A stretch of 64,000 nucleotides of DNA from Castor canadensis (GCF_047511655.1 NC_133387.1:24050353-24114352), one strand, 5' to 3'; counted from the first letter of the stretch, positions 33,321 to 52,900 are shown. Numbers and translations are program-made. The notes: generated by a model not told the origin, from the letters alone.

Positions 33321-34804
33321 AGTACTCATTCAAAAACACAGATTTAATCTATTAAATACCATAGACTGATTTGAAAGCCCTAAAAGTAATTTTCATTTTT
33401 TACCTGTAGTAGAAAGCCAGCACAACCATATTGGACTTGGTGTAAATTGGAATTAAAAGAGAATAAATATTGTTCATTAGTTGCTCAGATTTTTTTCCTT
33501 GTGCTTTTTAGATTATACAGAAATTCTTAAGACTTTTAGCTACTCACTAAGCAAACAGAACAAAACAAAAACCTTCTCTTTTCTAATTCCCTGGGGAATA
33601 TAAGTGAAGTCAGAATCCTGGGCTGGAAGAAATACGTTGGTGGTTTTTCTTGGTTGCTTTTAGTTTCTGCCATGTTGTTTATTGGTTCTAGATTCTGTCT
33701 TTTGTGTTACCTGACATTTTTAGGGGGGGTAACTAATTTCGGTCCCCCTGGTTTTAACTCCACAACAACCTTCTTGCTTACCCCAAAGATAATCCTTCAC
33801 CACTTCCAGAATGGTCTTTAATGTGCGTTTATTTTCACCACAATTCTTTCAAAGATTTAAGTCCCATAATATTTCCCGCCCCCCAAAAAAAAAATCAGAA
33901 ACATGGATTATAATTCATCAATTTAATTACATGGGCATGTTGGGTACCTATGTGCAGTTCAATTAGTTTTTAATTAACAAATGTACTTTTCAGATGAAAG
34001 CAATAAATAAGACAAACTGTGCTTCCAAAGTGTTCAGAATACATTTAGGTAACAATACTTTCCTAGACTTATGGAAATTATTAAAATTGTAAAAGGCATC
34101 CTTAGATTGGTACCCTGATCAGAGCATAAGAAAATGTAATGGTGGAAATTTATTCATGTTGAACTATGACAGAACAGGATTCAGTTCATGATTTTTTTAT
34201 GTGTTTACAAAACTGTATTTGTCACACTGAGATCCCCTGATGGTCTCACCCTCTGGTGCAGATCCTCTGTGTTGTGAATTTAGAAGCAAATTGTCTTTAC
34301 CTGTGTAACGTCAAGGCGCCTAGTAAAATGTGTGACGAACAGAAATTACTTATTAAATGCTATTGGCTGATGGACCACGTGTTTTAAAGATTATCAATCT
34401 GTCTTCCGTTAGAAGTTTAGACAGTAAGCTCCCAGAGGGTGCAAGTCATCAGCTCTGTGACAGTAGCCTTTAAATAAGTATTTGTGAGTAAATGACTTGA
34501 ATCTGTCAAGACCAAAGGGCAACGTAACGACCATTGTGGTGCCACTCAGTGCTAGCCTGCATTCTGGAGACCCAGAAAATTCATTATCTTCCATCCAGTT
34601 GTACATCCTGCATTTGTACACAGGGTTTTGGATCCCCCTCTATGGGAGATGCTCAGAGAGCTGTTTGGGGAGTTACTGTCACCCTGCCTGGCTGCTACCT
34701 GCCAGGCCCTCAGTGGTCTTCAGAAGTCATTAAGGACAGGAGGCCCACTGGCCCCATCTGAGAGAGGGTTATTTTTCTCTCACCTTTCAAATCGGATGAT
34801 AATA

Positions 34805-34995
34805 CCAGAAAACACGTATGGAGAGCTTACACATGTTAGGTAGCACTCCTAGATTCTCTGCGGTATATTTTGACTCTTAATTCTCCCAGCAGCCCTATGA
34901 GGCAGGTACCCCAGTTTCAGAAGAGGAAGCTGAGGTGTGGGTGGAAAGAAGACATCTTGCCCTGAGTCACTGAGTTGATGTGAAGCTAGGATCTA
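34805..34995 (-). mobile_element. MIR
   Basis: agcagccctatgaggcaggt and cagaagaggaagctgaggtg: antisense MIR core. Confidence 0.75.
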
Positions 34996-35235
34996 GCCTG
35001 AGAATGATGACTGCAGAGCATGTTCCTGTGAGCATCCCACTCTCTTCCCACATGAGGCAGGCTCCGCCATGTTCTGGCTCCCTGGGCAAGGGATACCCTC
35101 GTTTACCAATGAGAACAAACTTTCCTTGGTTATTGGCTTCTCTTCTCTCCTCATCACTGAGATTTTACTGGAAGCCTTCCTCCTCCTGCCTGCACAAAAA
35201 GCAGTGGGAGGAGGGGGCGAATTCAACTGTGATAC

Positions 35236-35330
35236 ATTGTAAGAACTTTTGTAAGTGTCACAGTGTACCCCCAGTACAACAAAATATAATGAAAAACTTT
35301 TTAATTTAAAAAATTAAAAAAAAAAAAAAA
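35236..35330 (+). mobile_element. Short L1 3' end
   Basis: The words gtgtcacagtgtacccccag and tacaacaaaatataatg, followed by a poly(A) run, resemble an L1 3' terminus related to those at 3.9 and 49.5 kb. Confidence 0.6.
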
Positions 35331-36778
35331 GAAGTGAGAATCCAGGAACTAAAACACTTGTTCCTGGAAATACCAACTTTCACATTTTCACAGCGTCTCC
35401 AATGTCCTGTCTTCAAGACAGTTGTCCAGGGCTTCTGAGCTTTATTTTGTCTATCACAGAGATCTTGTGAACGTCCACTTAAGGAAGGGAAGTTATAAAC
35501 TTTATATAACTAGATGGAGATGTGGTAGGGACAGGCTGTTTTCCAAATAGGTTGAGTTATTCATTTACTAACTCATGTTGATCTGATCTATATCTGATCT
35601 CGTTCCTTTGTGATGATGTTTCTGATTTTGACTGAAACACAAATTGCCAGACAATGGCCACAGACAATGGAAACAGATGTAGGTTTCATGGGGAAACGGA
35701 GGCAAACCTCTTTTCTACAGCCTGTGCCAGCAGAGCACTTCCTCCACCACTGCATTCGCTAAAAATGCAGCTGACACCATGACTGTGGGTAAACAGGGAC
35801 TTTTCATTTTCTCCTTTTACTTTGGCAATAAACACTTGGCAATCTTGGTCTCTAGGGCTGTTAGATGATGCTCACAGTTTGAGTTGCCAAATTAATGCGA
35901 ATCCTGAAAGCTTCAGGGAAGAATTCATTATCCTTTGACAGTTGCTCAGATTTGATGGGTGCTCGGTGCTTTTCTCAGATCTCTTGTTGGCCTGGCCACT
36001 GTGAAGGTTATGGTTGGTCTAGGTAGCATCTGGGTCTTAGCATGTTCACAGGATGACGTTTGCACAGGCCTTCAAGCAAAACCCCTGCACATTGTCAAGT
36101 CTTCCTAGTCCCACTTGCCTTTGCAAAACGATGGCCAGGATGATGAATAGCTCTGCATTGGATGAGGGACCAGTGAGGTCATATCTGGATCATATTCAGT
36201 GACATTTCAGTTTCAACATCAGGCCGAAGCCAGTGAGCTAGACATACATATCAGAGTGTTAATTCCAGAGAGTATTTGAGGATTCTCTTTGGACACCAGT
36301 GGCCCACAGGCCACATTGAGAACCACCTGTAAAGGTCTAAGGCAGAAGAAAATGAGCTTACTTAAAAAGAAGGATCTTGAAGGGGCCCTGGAGACTAGGT
36401 ATTGGCATAGTCAATTCCCAAGTTTGTGATGGGATCTGAATGTGAGCAGAAGGGCCTCTTGGGAGTTTGCACCGGAGCTATAGCAGAATGCTTAGAGAAT
36501 AGTCCCAGCTGGGGACCTGAGACATCCCTGCCCAAGTAGTAATACTGAGGCTTCCAGCTGTCTGCAGTATGAGTTTTTCTGAAGACAGTCTGCAGTGTTC
36601 AGGAAAAGTTGGTGAAGGAAGATACCAGAAGAGTATGGGTTTAGACAAATTATAAAAAACAATCTAACAAAGATGAAGATGGCCATTGACATTGTTGATA
36701 CTGAGAATAAGTTAAGTAACTTTACACACAGATGATTTGTTAGCTGCTGTTAAAGATGATTACAAAAGTTCATTGCAA

Positions 36779-36868
36779 GGGGCTGGAGGCATGGCACTAG
36801 CAGTAGAGCACCTGCCTAGCAAGTGGAAGACCCTGAGTTCAAACTCCACTACCACCAAAAAAAAAAAA
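36779..36868 (+). mobile_element. tRNA-derived SINE
   Basis: ggggctggaggcatggcact, agcacctgcctagcaagtgg, B box gagttcaaactccac, poly(A) tail. Confidence 0.82.
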
Positions 36869-36879
36869 GTTCATAAATT

Positions 36880-37560
36880 CAGAAAAGTATAAATAGCAAG
36901 TCCACCACCACTACCCAAGATAGTCAATTATTATTGGTGGATGTGTATGTGTGTGTGTGTAACATAAATAGGATTCATATTCAACATACTATTTTGTAGC
37001 CAACTTTATAAAAGAACAACCATATTGATTATAAATCATATGCCATCAAATTCACCCATTTTAAGAACACAGTGGGGCTGGGAATGTAGCTCAAGTGGTA
37101 GAGTACATGTTTAGCAACTGTAAGACTGGGTTCCATCCCCAGTACCACACACAAAGCCCAAATACAGTGATTTTAGCAAATTCTTTACTTTGTGTGCTGT
37201 GAACATTTTTCCATGTCAACACAGAATTTAATGGCTTCAAGACATTCCATCATGTGGATGGGTGGTATCAGTGTCCATACTGATCAGTATTTAGGTTCTT
37301 TTCCTTTATACGTACTTCACTTTTTACTATTCCAATCTCATAATGCATATTTTTAACTTCTTCAAATATTTTTAGAAAAAGAGTTCTTTCAAAGTGGATT
37401 TTCTGGGTCTAAGAGACAATATATTTAAAATTAAAGCATTTAAATCTTTTATTTAAATTGCCAAATTTGCAGAAGGTGGCACATATACGTCCTCCCACCA
37501 GCAGTATTTGTCCTTATTTCTTCCTACCCTTGATAACACAGAGTCATCATTCTTTTATTC
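36880..37560 (-). mobile_element. Old antisense L1-like fragment, split by a SINE
   Basis: L1M-like antisense words on both sides of an ID-like SINE at 37074-37155 (attttccatgtcaaca, gacattccatcatgtgg, ccaccagcagtatttgtcc). Boundaries are approximate. Confidence 0.5.
37074..37155 (+). mobile_element. ID-like tRNA SINE
   Basis: ggggctgggaatgtagctca start and gggttccatccccagtacca B box. Inserted in an old L1. Confidence 0.82.
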
Positions 37561-38488
37561 TTTGCCAATCTGATGAAAAGAAAATATCTTTATTTTTCTT
37601 TAATACAAGGAATCACTGAGGATCAGTATCTTTCATATATTTTTTGGCTTTTTCTGTTTCTTCTTTTGGGAATTCCCTGTTCTTCTTTTGAAATGTTACT
37701 CTTTTTCTTTCTCTTACTTTACTTCTACCCTAAGCCCGTCAAGGTTAATAATACACATTTTCATATAAGTTGCAATATTCTCTAAAGTTGTTATCGTTTA
37801 GCTTTACATTTTTATTTATAAATTTTAAAAAATTACCTCTAGATTGGTAAAAATGTATCTGCAAATAATTTAAAGCTCTCCCTAAGGCTAAAAAAAATGT
37901 TTAATTATTATCTGCCACATCTCCATTCACTGTGATGTTAATGTTATTATTTTATTTTAAGTGCATTGCTCCATTCTTTTTCAACTTTCCTAGGACACTT
38001 ACTTGCTCAGAGCCTTACTTTCCAAATTACAAACAAATCTGGTGATTCAAAGTAACTTACACATGGATATCTTCAGCAAGCCAATGACATACAGATGATA
38101 AAAATTATGAATTCATTAACAAAAGTAGAGAAAGTTCACTCAGTGGGTAACTAATTATTGGGCAGCTATATGTCAGATATTGTCAATGGCATTGGAGATT
38201 GGATATCAAAAAAAGTGCTTCCTAGAAGGAGAGAGCAGTTTATTTTAAAATTAAGCAATTCTACCATCTAGATGATATAATTATGTCCTCATGCTAACTT
38301 AATTTCTTTTTCTTATTATTGTTTATTAAAAGGTGATCAGCTTCCTACTTGGCTAAACTCAGCAGTTAAAATGGGTTTAGCTTATCTACAGTCTCTTGTT
38401 GCACACATTGAAGAGAACTGTTTTCCCAATGGTAACATGAAGAGTGCTACCAAATCCTCAAGCCATCTCTGCATCAAGACTGAAACCT

Positions 38489-38600
38489 TGTTTTTAGAGA
38501 CTAGGTCCTACTATGTAGCCCAGGCTGGGTTTGAACTCATGATCCTTCTGTTTAAGTCTACAGGTGCTGGGATTATAGACATGTTCCATAATGTCTGGCC
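38489..38600 (-). mobile_element. B1-like 7SL SINE monomer
   Basis: Antisense: agactaggtcctactatgta, gcccaggctgggtttgaact and ggtgctgggattatagac. It has no tRNA part. Confidence 0.75.
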
Positions 38601-39478
38601 AGAAACACCTTTTTTACCTTGTGTCACAAGCTTACATACAAACAAGTTTACATATGGAAGAAACAAAAGGCACATTCTTGCTTTAAAAAAGGCGGGATGC
38701 TCCACGCATTGTGGTGCTAGCCACTAAGAAAACTGTCACAGGCCTCAAGATCACCACGCCAAGGTAGGGAAGCCAACTTTTAGGAGCTATGGGAAGAAGG
38801 TAGAAGGAACAAGAGGGCAGAAGTGATGAGCCGGGGTCCTAGGAAGGATGTAAACCAATGAAAAGTGAAGCAATTCTGTCCCAAAGGCTAAGCCTTTGTG
38901 ATACCTACAAGGAATAAAATGTCCCCATCAGCCTGTTGGCTCTTTATCTTCAGGGAGTGATTGCATTTCACCCAATTGTTTTTTTTCCAATGTCAGTCTG
39001 GAGTGTGAGACCACATTTTGCTTTATTGTAATCTGTTTTCCTTGGCTTTAACATCTGTTACATCTGTTTGGGACAGCAGTGGCCACCAGAATGATTAGAT
39101 TTCATACTCCTGGTTACTGCTGTGATAGATGAATAGATACAACCAGTTTGACTATTGTGCGTACTGAATTCCTCGCCACCATGGGGTACTGGGCATTTGG
39201 TTAGCAGCTGTGGCTACTGCCTGCTACTGAAATATGAACAAACCTACCTCACTGGTGGTTTGTGCTCAGGGTGGTCTAATTAAAACAGACACCTCTTGGA
39301 TACAACTTTACAGGACCCTAGAATGCTAGGGAACTTAGGGGTCATCCAGTCTAACCACCCACACATTTCAATCAAGACCTGCAGGAACTAAATCACTTCT
39401 GCCCTAGCTGAAAAAGGTGGCCACACCACATGCATTCCACACACAAGTCCCAAGATTCTGCTCCTTATACATTTGAAC

Positions 39479-39484
39479 TTTATT
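39479..39484 (-). promoter_or_regulatory. CPA1: CPA1 poly(A) signal
   Basis: TTTATT on the plus strand is AATAAA on the CPA1 strand, 50 nt after the TGA. This implies a short 3' UTR of about 70-75 nt, typical of pancreatic enzyme mRNAs. Confidence 0.8.
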
Positions 39485-39533
39485 TGATTCCTTGGGTGGG
39501 GCCAGAAGGAGGAAGAAGATGCAAGGGGCCGGA

Positions 39534-45681
<6,148 letters not shown>

Positions 45682-45733
45682 GCTGAAGCCAGCTGGGAAA
45701 GACAGACTGAGGCCAAGACTGAAGTATGGGGCC

Positions 45734-45740
45734 TTTTAAA
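45734..45740 (-). promoter_or_regulatory. CPA1: CPA1 TATA-like box
   Basis: TTTAAAA on the gene strand lies about 55 bp upstream of the ATG. A start site about 30 bp below it would leave a 5' UTR of roughly 25 nt, usual for pancreatic carboxypeptidases. Confidence 0.65.
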
Positions 45741-45855
45741 CCCAGGAACAGAGGTCTCCTGGCTGTGCTCCCCCTCACAGCTGGATCTGATCCCACGGGG
45801 AGGGGAGGGTGGAAGTTTTGAGCTCTGGTACCTTTTCACCCTTCCTGATAAAGTG

Positions 45856-45874
45856 GCAGGGAACAGGGCAGGTG
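45856..45874 (-). promoter_or_regulatory. CPA1: PTF1-like bipartite element upstream of CPA1
   Basis: On the gene strand this reads CACCTGCCCTGTTCCCTGC: an E-box (CACCTG), four bases, then GTTCCC, one mismatch from the TC-box TTTCCC. Order and spacing match the site bound by the PTF1 complex (PTF1A, E-protein, RBPJL) in acinar digestive-enzyme promoters. It lies about 115 bp above the TATA-like box. Binding is inferred. Confidence 0.6.
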
Positions 45875-48800
45875 GAGAGATAAGCCAGGCTTCCACCCTT
45901 GGCCAGGAGGGTCAGCTGGGCCAGAAGCCTCCCAACTGGGATTCATCATGCCGCCCACAACCACAAAGACCTTGCTGTGAATGAGCTATATCAGAAACAT
46001 GGATGACATTCGTGTCTTCCCACAATGTCAGAATTGAGTGAGTAACAATAAAGTCACAAGCTATACGTTCATTTCATTAGCTTTAATTCACCAAGTACTC
46101 CTGCTTTCACTTGGTATTTGTGGCCACTGGCAAACACAAGCTCTTTTATTCCAGTCTTAATAACATTAACTCTCAGATCACACATTACACTTCACACAAT
46201 GATGTAGAGGTTACAGAATGGCAAAGAAAGGGTTAAAGTGGCTGCAGGGTGCAGGGGCCTAACTAAAGGAAAGAGCTGATGCAAAAAGAGTCACTGCAGG
46301 TGGTTAGATAAGATATTCACAGTAAGGAACCTGAGCTATTCAGGCAGAGGGCTGCCATAGTGTGGAGCTGTTTCCAAGATTACTGGGTCTGCAGGAACAG
46401 CAATTCCAGCAAAGGGATCTTGCTGAGCGGAATTGGAATCCCGGGGACAGAGTCCCTGTTGACACCATGACACTTGCACTGGATGGTCTGATGATGGGTG
46501 AGTGGGTATCACCTTCCCCCTAGCATCAGATAATTCGGGTGAAGTGGTTGCATCATTCATTGGTCTGGTATATTCATAAGCTCCTGGGCCTGTTTTTTCT
46601 GATATGGTTTTGATATGCCCACGTGTCCATGCATTTCTGATTTAATTTGGTAAGTCCATAGGTGCTAATATATTATTTGCATAAATAAGTTATTTATCAG
46701 TCTGTGTCTCACGGTTTCTGCTGGACAGACGGTGGTTGTTTACTTGCATGAATAAGATGTAGAGTCACTCTGCCTCAGTATTTGCGCTCAAAGTGGAGCA
46801 AACTGCTGTTTGATAAAATGGCATCACTCAGGAAAACACAGCCTGAAAGCTACTGTTATATGAAGTAACTGTTCTATGAAGTAACTTAGAGCAGGGCACA
46901 GCCTCACCATCACACATGGTAGTTGGGCTATGGTCCTGTTCGCTGACTTGGCAGTGGAAAAGGAGCCAGGACTCCAAGAGGCCACACCAGTTGGGGCCTG
47001 ATGCCCAATTAAGTGTTCCTATCTCCTATGTTCCTGGGATAGAGCTAGCCAGGGTCTCTACCCCCATCCTGGAAGGCTCCTTGCCCTCCTGGCTTTGCCC
47101 AGCCTACTTTGTGCAGAACACATTCCCACTGGAGCCCAGGCCATTGAAGGGGACTCCTCAGCTCTACTCCAGCCAAAGTGGCCTTGTAGGAGTCAGGCCA
47201 TGGTAGCAGCAGCTGGAGCAGAGTCCTAATTTTCACCAGCAGTGCCTTTATCCCACACCATAGGTCCCTGAGGTCCAGGGTGCTCTTGGCGGGAAATGGA
47301 CCCAAATACCATCTGAACAGAAGGATGGTAAGACCCAGGAACAGATCCATGCTGGAGCTGTACAGAGTATAGGAGAAATGGGGATGCACCCAGAGGAATT
47401 TGCTGGGCTCCATTCACTGACCTCATCACAGAGACATATAACCCAAAACTACCCAAATCCACAGGGGCTCACAAGCACCACATGGGGACTGCTCTGTTAA
47501 CACCTCAGGCTTGGGTACCAGTGACAGCCCAGGTTGCCCTTTCTGCTTTCCATCTAGTCCTTTTGCCTGGCCAGTCTTCACAATATATACCCACAACCCT
47601 GTCCACGCCGAACTCTAGGAAGACCATAAACCTGGAACCCACCCTTAGCAGATGCAGCATCTCCATGAAGGCTGTCCTCTGCATGCCTGTGCTCAGCCCC
47701 AGTCAGGGCTCACTGGCCCCGGCTGCCTCTTCTGCCACCTCTTTCTCCCCCACCTACTCCTCAGAACGCTCAGCCCTTTGTTCACCCTTCTGGTGCAGCC
47801 ACTGCCCCCTCTGCCATGACAACAAGACACATGGCCCTGACCTCAGGCCATGTTCACAGTCTAGTAGGGAAGACAGAAGGAACCAGCTAACTTGTTGGCT
47901 CTCCAACAGGTCTCCAAGAAGCTGTCACCAACAGGCTTAAACATGCAAGGGAATATGCTTGGCATATTCTTCTTGCTGCAGGAGACCTGGACAGCACATT
48001 CTGTGATACAGTGAGAAAAGTACCATCAGGGTTCAGAGATACACTGTGGCCTCTAAAGGAGGGTCCAGGCAAGGCATCACGAAGACAGTGACATTTGACC
48101 TGAGTCTCAATGGTAGGATTTTGTCAAGCACAGAGGAAATGGGCCCTTACTGTAGCACTTGAACACAGAACTCACATTTAGTTCTCCCTTTTTGTTCCTG
48201 GAGCACTATTTTTGTCTCCCCAAGGAGTCTGTAAATATCCGCAGGCCAGGAGTCACATCTTGCCCAGTGCTTTCAGCATCCCTCATCCCCTAGTACCCTG
48301 GAGTTTCTCTCCTCTGCTCCCCACCTGGAGTGAAGGTTTTGGAGAGCCTTTCCTGAGCCTGCATTATGAAAACAATGTACCTTTTTCTATTTCCAAATAT
48401 AAAGTGGTCTTATAATTTTGCATCTCTCTTGCTCATAAGTCTTATGTTGGGAGATGTCAGCTAGTTCTTGGGCCTCCTATGAATTCCTTCCAGAAAAGAC
48501 AAGCTCTAAAAAAAAATCAAATAGCAGGGGAAAGGCACAATTCACCAAGACAGCCTCATTCTGCTTCCAGCCTGAATCAAAGATAGCCAAAAGCATTTTC
48601 CATGCTGCAAGCAAAAATTTGGGCCAGCACTGACAAGAAACTGGCAGCATGGAGGCAGAGGAATTGAGGTCTCAGGTGGAGGCTCGGCCTGATCCCCTGG
48701 ACCTCTCCGCAGCACCTCAGAAAACTGAAATTACCTCTTGGTAAAGACCAATTTCTAGAATGTAGTCTGGGGACAGGGCCACAGCTCTGTCTTCCTTACC

Positions 48801-49124
48801 CCATGGCATTGCTCCACATTGGACCAAGCCAGGGGCAAAGATGGAGGCCATTAGGCTGAAAGCTGTGGGGAGAAACAGCAGGAAGACCCATAACCCCAAG
48901 AAAGAAACCTCAAGGTATGTCACCAGCAAGTGCCCAATGCAAATAGAGGCCTGCTGTCACATTGTCCATCCTCATTTATTCTAGATTGTGTGGAAGCATA
49001 CGCTCTCAGGAAAGTCTAAGACCGTGGAGGAGATCCTATTCCCTTTGGCAAGTGATTGGTTAACAGGTGGGCATGTGAGGGGAGGTCAGTATGGAAGCTT
49101 CTAGAAAAGGTTTCCTACTCTTAG

Positions 49125-49520
49125 GTAAAAGGGGTAAGGGAGAGCAATGGAAGGGGTTGAACAGACCAAAGTAAAGTATACTCACAGCAGGGATACATTA
49201 AGAAACCTCTTTGAATATCAGTTTAAATATTAATAACGAAAGACAGGACTATAAAATAGGTACAGTGTGTATTGAGGGGTACTTGTGGGGGGGTGAATGA
49301 AGGAGATGAAGGTGAGGGGGTATGGTTGATGGACTTCATATACTTACGTGAAGTAGAACAAAGAAACCTCTTGCGATTGCTTTAAGTGGGGTGGGGAGGG
49401 AGTTGAGGGGGAGACAGCGGGGGTGAGCTAACCAATGTACAATATAAGTCTATTTGGAATTGTCACAGTGAATCCCTCTTGTACAATGAATATATCCTAA
49501 TAAAAATTTATTTAAAAAAA
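49125..49520 (+). mobile_element. L1 3' end, second subfamily
   Basis: Homologous to the copy at 3665-3985 but about 100 nt longer at its 5' end. It ends in AATAAAAATTTA and an A-run. Similar 19-20 nt words (gaaaaggtttcctactctta at 49104-49123, gagaaggtttccactctta at 49551-49569) flank it and look like a target-site duplication. Confidence 0.8.
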
Positions 49521-49724
49521 AAAGAAAAAAATCTATCCTCATTTTAAAAAGAGAAGGTTTCCACTCTTAAGAAGGAGGCACCTTTCTTTGGCTATTGTTA
49601 CATCTGTTGCCCTGCCTTTGGATTACACAATATAAAAAAAATGTATATTTGATTTTTGCTAGTTGGGGGTTTCTGTTATTGTAAAAAGCATTCTAACTGA
49701 ATTGCCTACTAAGTTTTGGTTGGT

Positions 49725-49935
49725 TTTTTGTTTTATTTTGTTTGTGGTACTGGGGCTTGAACTCAGGACTTCATGCTTACAAAGCTGGCGCTCGAATGCT
49801 CGAGTCGCACCTCCAGTCCATTTTTTGCTGTGATTATTTTGAGTATGGGGTCTCAAGAACTATTTTCCAGTGATCCTCCTAATCTCAACTTCCCAAGTAG
49901 CTAGGATTACAAGCATGAGCCACTGGCGCCCAGCC
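49725..49935 (-). mobile_element. Composite SINE
   Basis: Antisense: gtactggggcttgaactcag (tRNA part), then cttcccaagtagctaggatt and agccactggcgcccagcc (7SL part). Confidence 0.85.
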
Positions 49936-52900
49936 TTACTAAACTTTAAAAGTGTTTGTATAGTCAGGAGACAGGACCAATCCCAGCTGATAAGAGCCCT
50001 TATGGGAAATGGATAAAGACACCCTCCTTGTCTGGGAAGACACAGTCCCTCACTCTCTCACCATGAGAACTTTGTGCAGTACACAAACTAAACAACTAGC
50101 TGGGATAGGCCTGTTGCAAAGAGCCCCCAAACACAATCATCAGAGGCTCTAAGACAATGCTCAGAGACCCCCCCCCAAATTCAAACTTAGAAAATAGGAT
50201 GTTAAAGTGGCAAAAAGAGATCTGATTGCCAGTGTCCATACTAGGGACCAAAGAGGGACAGAGGACAGGGTGAGAGATCCTGTACAGAACATCAGAAGGG
50301 CTGGATACAGCAACCAGGTAAAACTTTGATGGTCCCCCAGCGTTGAGTCCATGTGAAATTGTGTGTGGTGCCATTGTGTGTATGGCTGAGGGCCCATGAG
50401 GATTTGGGGTAGCCAAGTGTCGGGCTCTGCCTAGCACCCTCTTCCTTCTGATAGCCGCATCTCCACTTTCCTTTAGGGGCCACCCCTTCCCCACTCTGAG
50501 GCCACGTGATTCAGGTGGGCCCAACCTCTCCATCACACCCCAGTGCTGGGGAAGAGCCAACAAGTTTCATTTTTTCCCCTCCAAGTTTTATCAAGTTGGT
50601 TTTCTGCTATGTGACTGAAAAAAGTACAAAGTCATTCTCGAACTTCAGAAGAGAACAAAGTGGGTGGGAACGCCTTCTAAAAACGTTGTCCCAAGTCCAT
50701 TACAGAACTTCTGCCAGGTCACTTCACATCCATGGGCCTCAGTTTCCCCAGGGGTGAGCTCTGTGTATTCCTCCAGCTATGACACATTATAACTCTAGAA
50801 CATTTGCATTATTTACTACAAAACCAATCAAACCATGGGAACAGGTCTGGGAAGGGAGTTGGGAATGGAGCCACCAAAAGCCTGGGGTGAGCCATGGGTG
50901 GGTATGCCCAGTGCAGTGGAGGTCAGCAGCAGTAGCTTCTGGAAGCCACTAGGCATGGGGCCATGCTAGAGGCTGAAAGGATGTCTCAGCCTGGTTCTTC
51001 CTTTATAACTGAGGGTGCAGTGGAGCCCATCAGTTTATTTGCTTTGAAGCTGCAGAGCTGTTACTGTAAAGTAGTGTGGCATTTGTCCTGGAAGTAGAAG
51101 CAGAGCTTTCATCTGGGGAAGAACCATCCTGAAGAGAAAAGCACTTCAGTGTCCAGGGTCTTTAGAAAATGTCACAACACAGCCTGATCTCAGAGTGGAG
51201 GGATGCAGCCCCACATAAGGGGACAAGTGGAGTTGCTTCTGCTGAGCCTGGGGGGGAGGTAGGGAGCACAGTTGGGGAGGGGAAAATGGACCACCCCAGC
51301 AATGCAGGAACAAGTAGAAGATCTAGGAGGGTAAAGACCTTTTGGGGTTGCCCCATCAAGGGACATGAGCCACCAACTCCAACATAGAGACGTCTAGTAT
51401 CCAGCTTCAATTTTGTATTTTCTATAATGTATTTCCCTCCATGTCAGCCATAAAACTGTCATAAAACAGCTTTATGAAACGATCGCCATGGTCTTAGCTG
51501 TGCTTCAGAGAATGGAAGGAGGTGGGCTGGGGGCAGGGTGGTGATGAGAGCCACACAGTTTGGCGAAGCTGCTTAGGAGCGAGCAGTAAGCCAGTTGCAG
51601 ATCCCAGGGTGAGAGGGAGCAGTCAGCAGAGCCCACGGCTACAGCCAGGAAAAGGATTTGCTGCCTGAGAACATTCCACAGAGCCCACCCCAGCCTCTGT
51701 CCCAACATAGCAGTGGCCATGCCGGAAGTGGCAGCAGCCAGGCCTGGCTTTCTGACAGCAACAAAGTGACAGATGTGTTTTTCCGAGGACGTGGTCCTGA
51801 AGAATAAATCTAGGCAACTGCTCTGCCTGTAAGGATCTCAGACGCTGAGTATTTGGGACAATCCTTAGACATGGTAACATGTTCTGCACAGTCATTCCGT
51901 TGGGCTCACCTGTGGCTGGCCTCTTGTCCTGGTCTGCCACAGAACCCTTACTCTCCCCTACCATATGCGTTCGGCTCCGAGCAGCACTGAAACTTAGGAC
52001 CTGGCATTCCCTTGATTCTCTCACCGACAGCCTGGGCCCTCTTGCTTTCCTAAGGGAGCATTTTCTATTTTAGTTTAATTTTTTCAGTAAAGTCATTTAC
52101 TGAAATGACTGTCTCTGGCCCTGTCTCCCATTGGAGTGGTCAAAGGGGAGATGGAGGAGGCCACAGGAAGTGGACGGCACCTCACTGGACTCCTGGACGG
52201 CAGCCATTGGCCCATCACCCTGGGCCTCTGCTGCCGGCTGGCCTCACACAGGACGTTCACATTCCAAACTGGCCGCCGGGTTGTTTTCTTAAGAAAGCAA
52301 TAACCGTGCACATTCACTGTGGTTCTTTATGGTTTTCCATATGTATAATCGCTCTTTCTCCCTCCAGTTTTCCCAATGTTTTTTTTTTCTTTTAAATAAA
52401 TGCTCATAAATTTTACTGGTGAGAGGGATGAAAAAACATACAAAAAAGAGCAGTTTGTTGCAAAAGGAAAACACACACTCAGGCAAACACGCACGCACAT
52501 ACACTAAGCAGAATCTAGAAAAACTGAGCTCCTGTTGAGCATTATATACTTAATAGAGAAAAGTTCAGGTTTTATGAAAAAGATGCCCCAGTAACTTCGC
52601 TGACACTTGCCTAAGTCTCCAGCTTTTGTTCAATATACTTAACTCCTGTCATCATCTCCCTGAGCTTGCTGAAACCTGGTGGTGGCCCCTCTGTCCTGGG
52701 ATCCAGTGAGCTGGGGCTAAAGCGACCCTGGCTTTAGTCGTCTTCAGTCATTAGGGGTCACGTGGGTCTCGTGCAAGTCTCATGATACAGAAGCCCCAGA
52801 CTTAGAACTGCAGAATGAGGGTTTGGATTAGAACATCTGGAAAGTTCTATGGCTTTATGATGAACTAGAGTAAGAAACTAGTTCTGAGGTCCCTTCAGAT

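Larger units (their letters stand above)
30516..34400 (+). other. CEP41: CEP41 3' UTR and downstream single-copy DNA, extent unknown
   Basis: No further exon is visible. AATAAA occurs at 30535-30540 and twice close together at 31908-31913 and 31917-31922, so the 3' UTR may be as short as about 50 nt or about 1.4 kb, or longer. The stretch is poor in young repeats, which fits a UTR or constrained flank. It contains an AT-rich block at 31440-31640 and a nearly pure purine tract at 33220-33320. Confidence 0.45.

Noticed and set aside
33105-33347. 80-codon basic protein frame
   Set aside because: It reads a purine-rich low-complexity tract.
47045-47940. Frames of 122 codons (minus) and 152 codons (plus) in the CPA1-CPA5 space
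   Set aside because: No domain, start context, splice support or recognisable homology; the GC-rich local sequence makes such frames likely by chance.
50096-50563. 155-codon minus-strand frame
   Set aside because: Overlapped by other frames on the same strand, no recognisable motif, and no neighbouring exons.
51623-52024. 133-codon minus-strand frame that looked like a possible processed pseudogene
   Set aside because: No poly(A), no flanking duplication and no protein family recognised.
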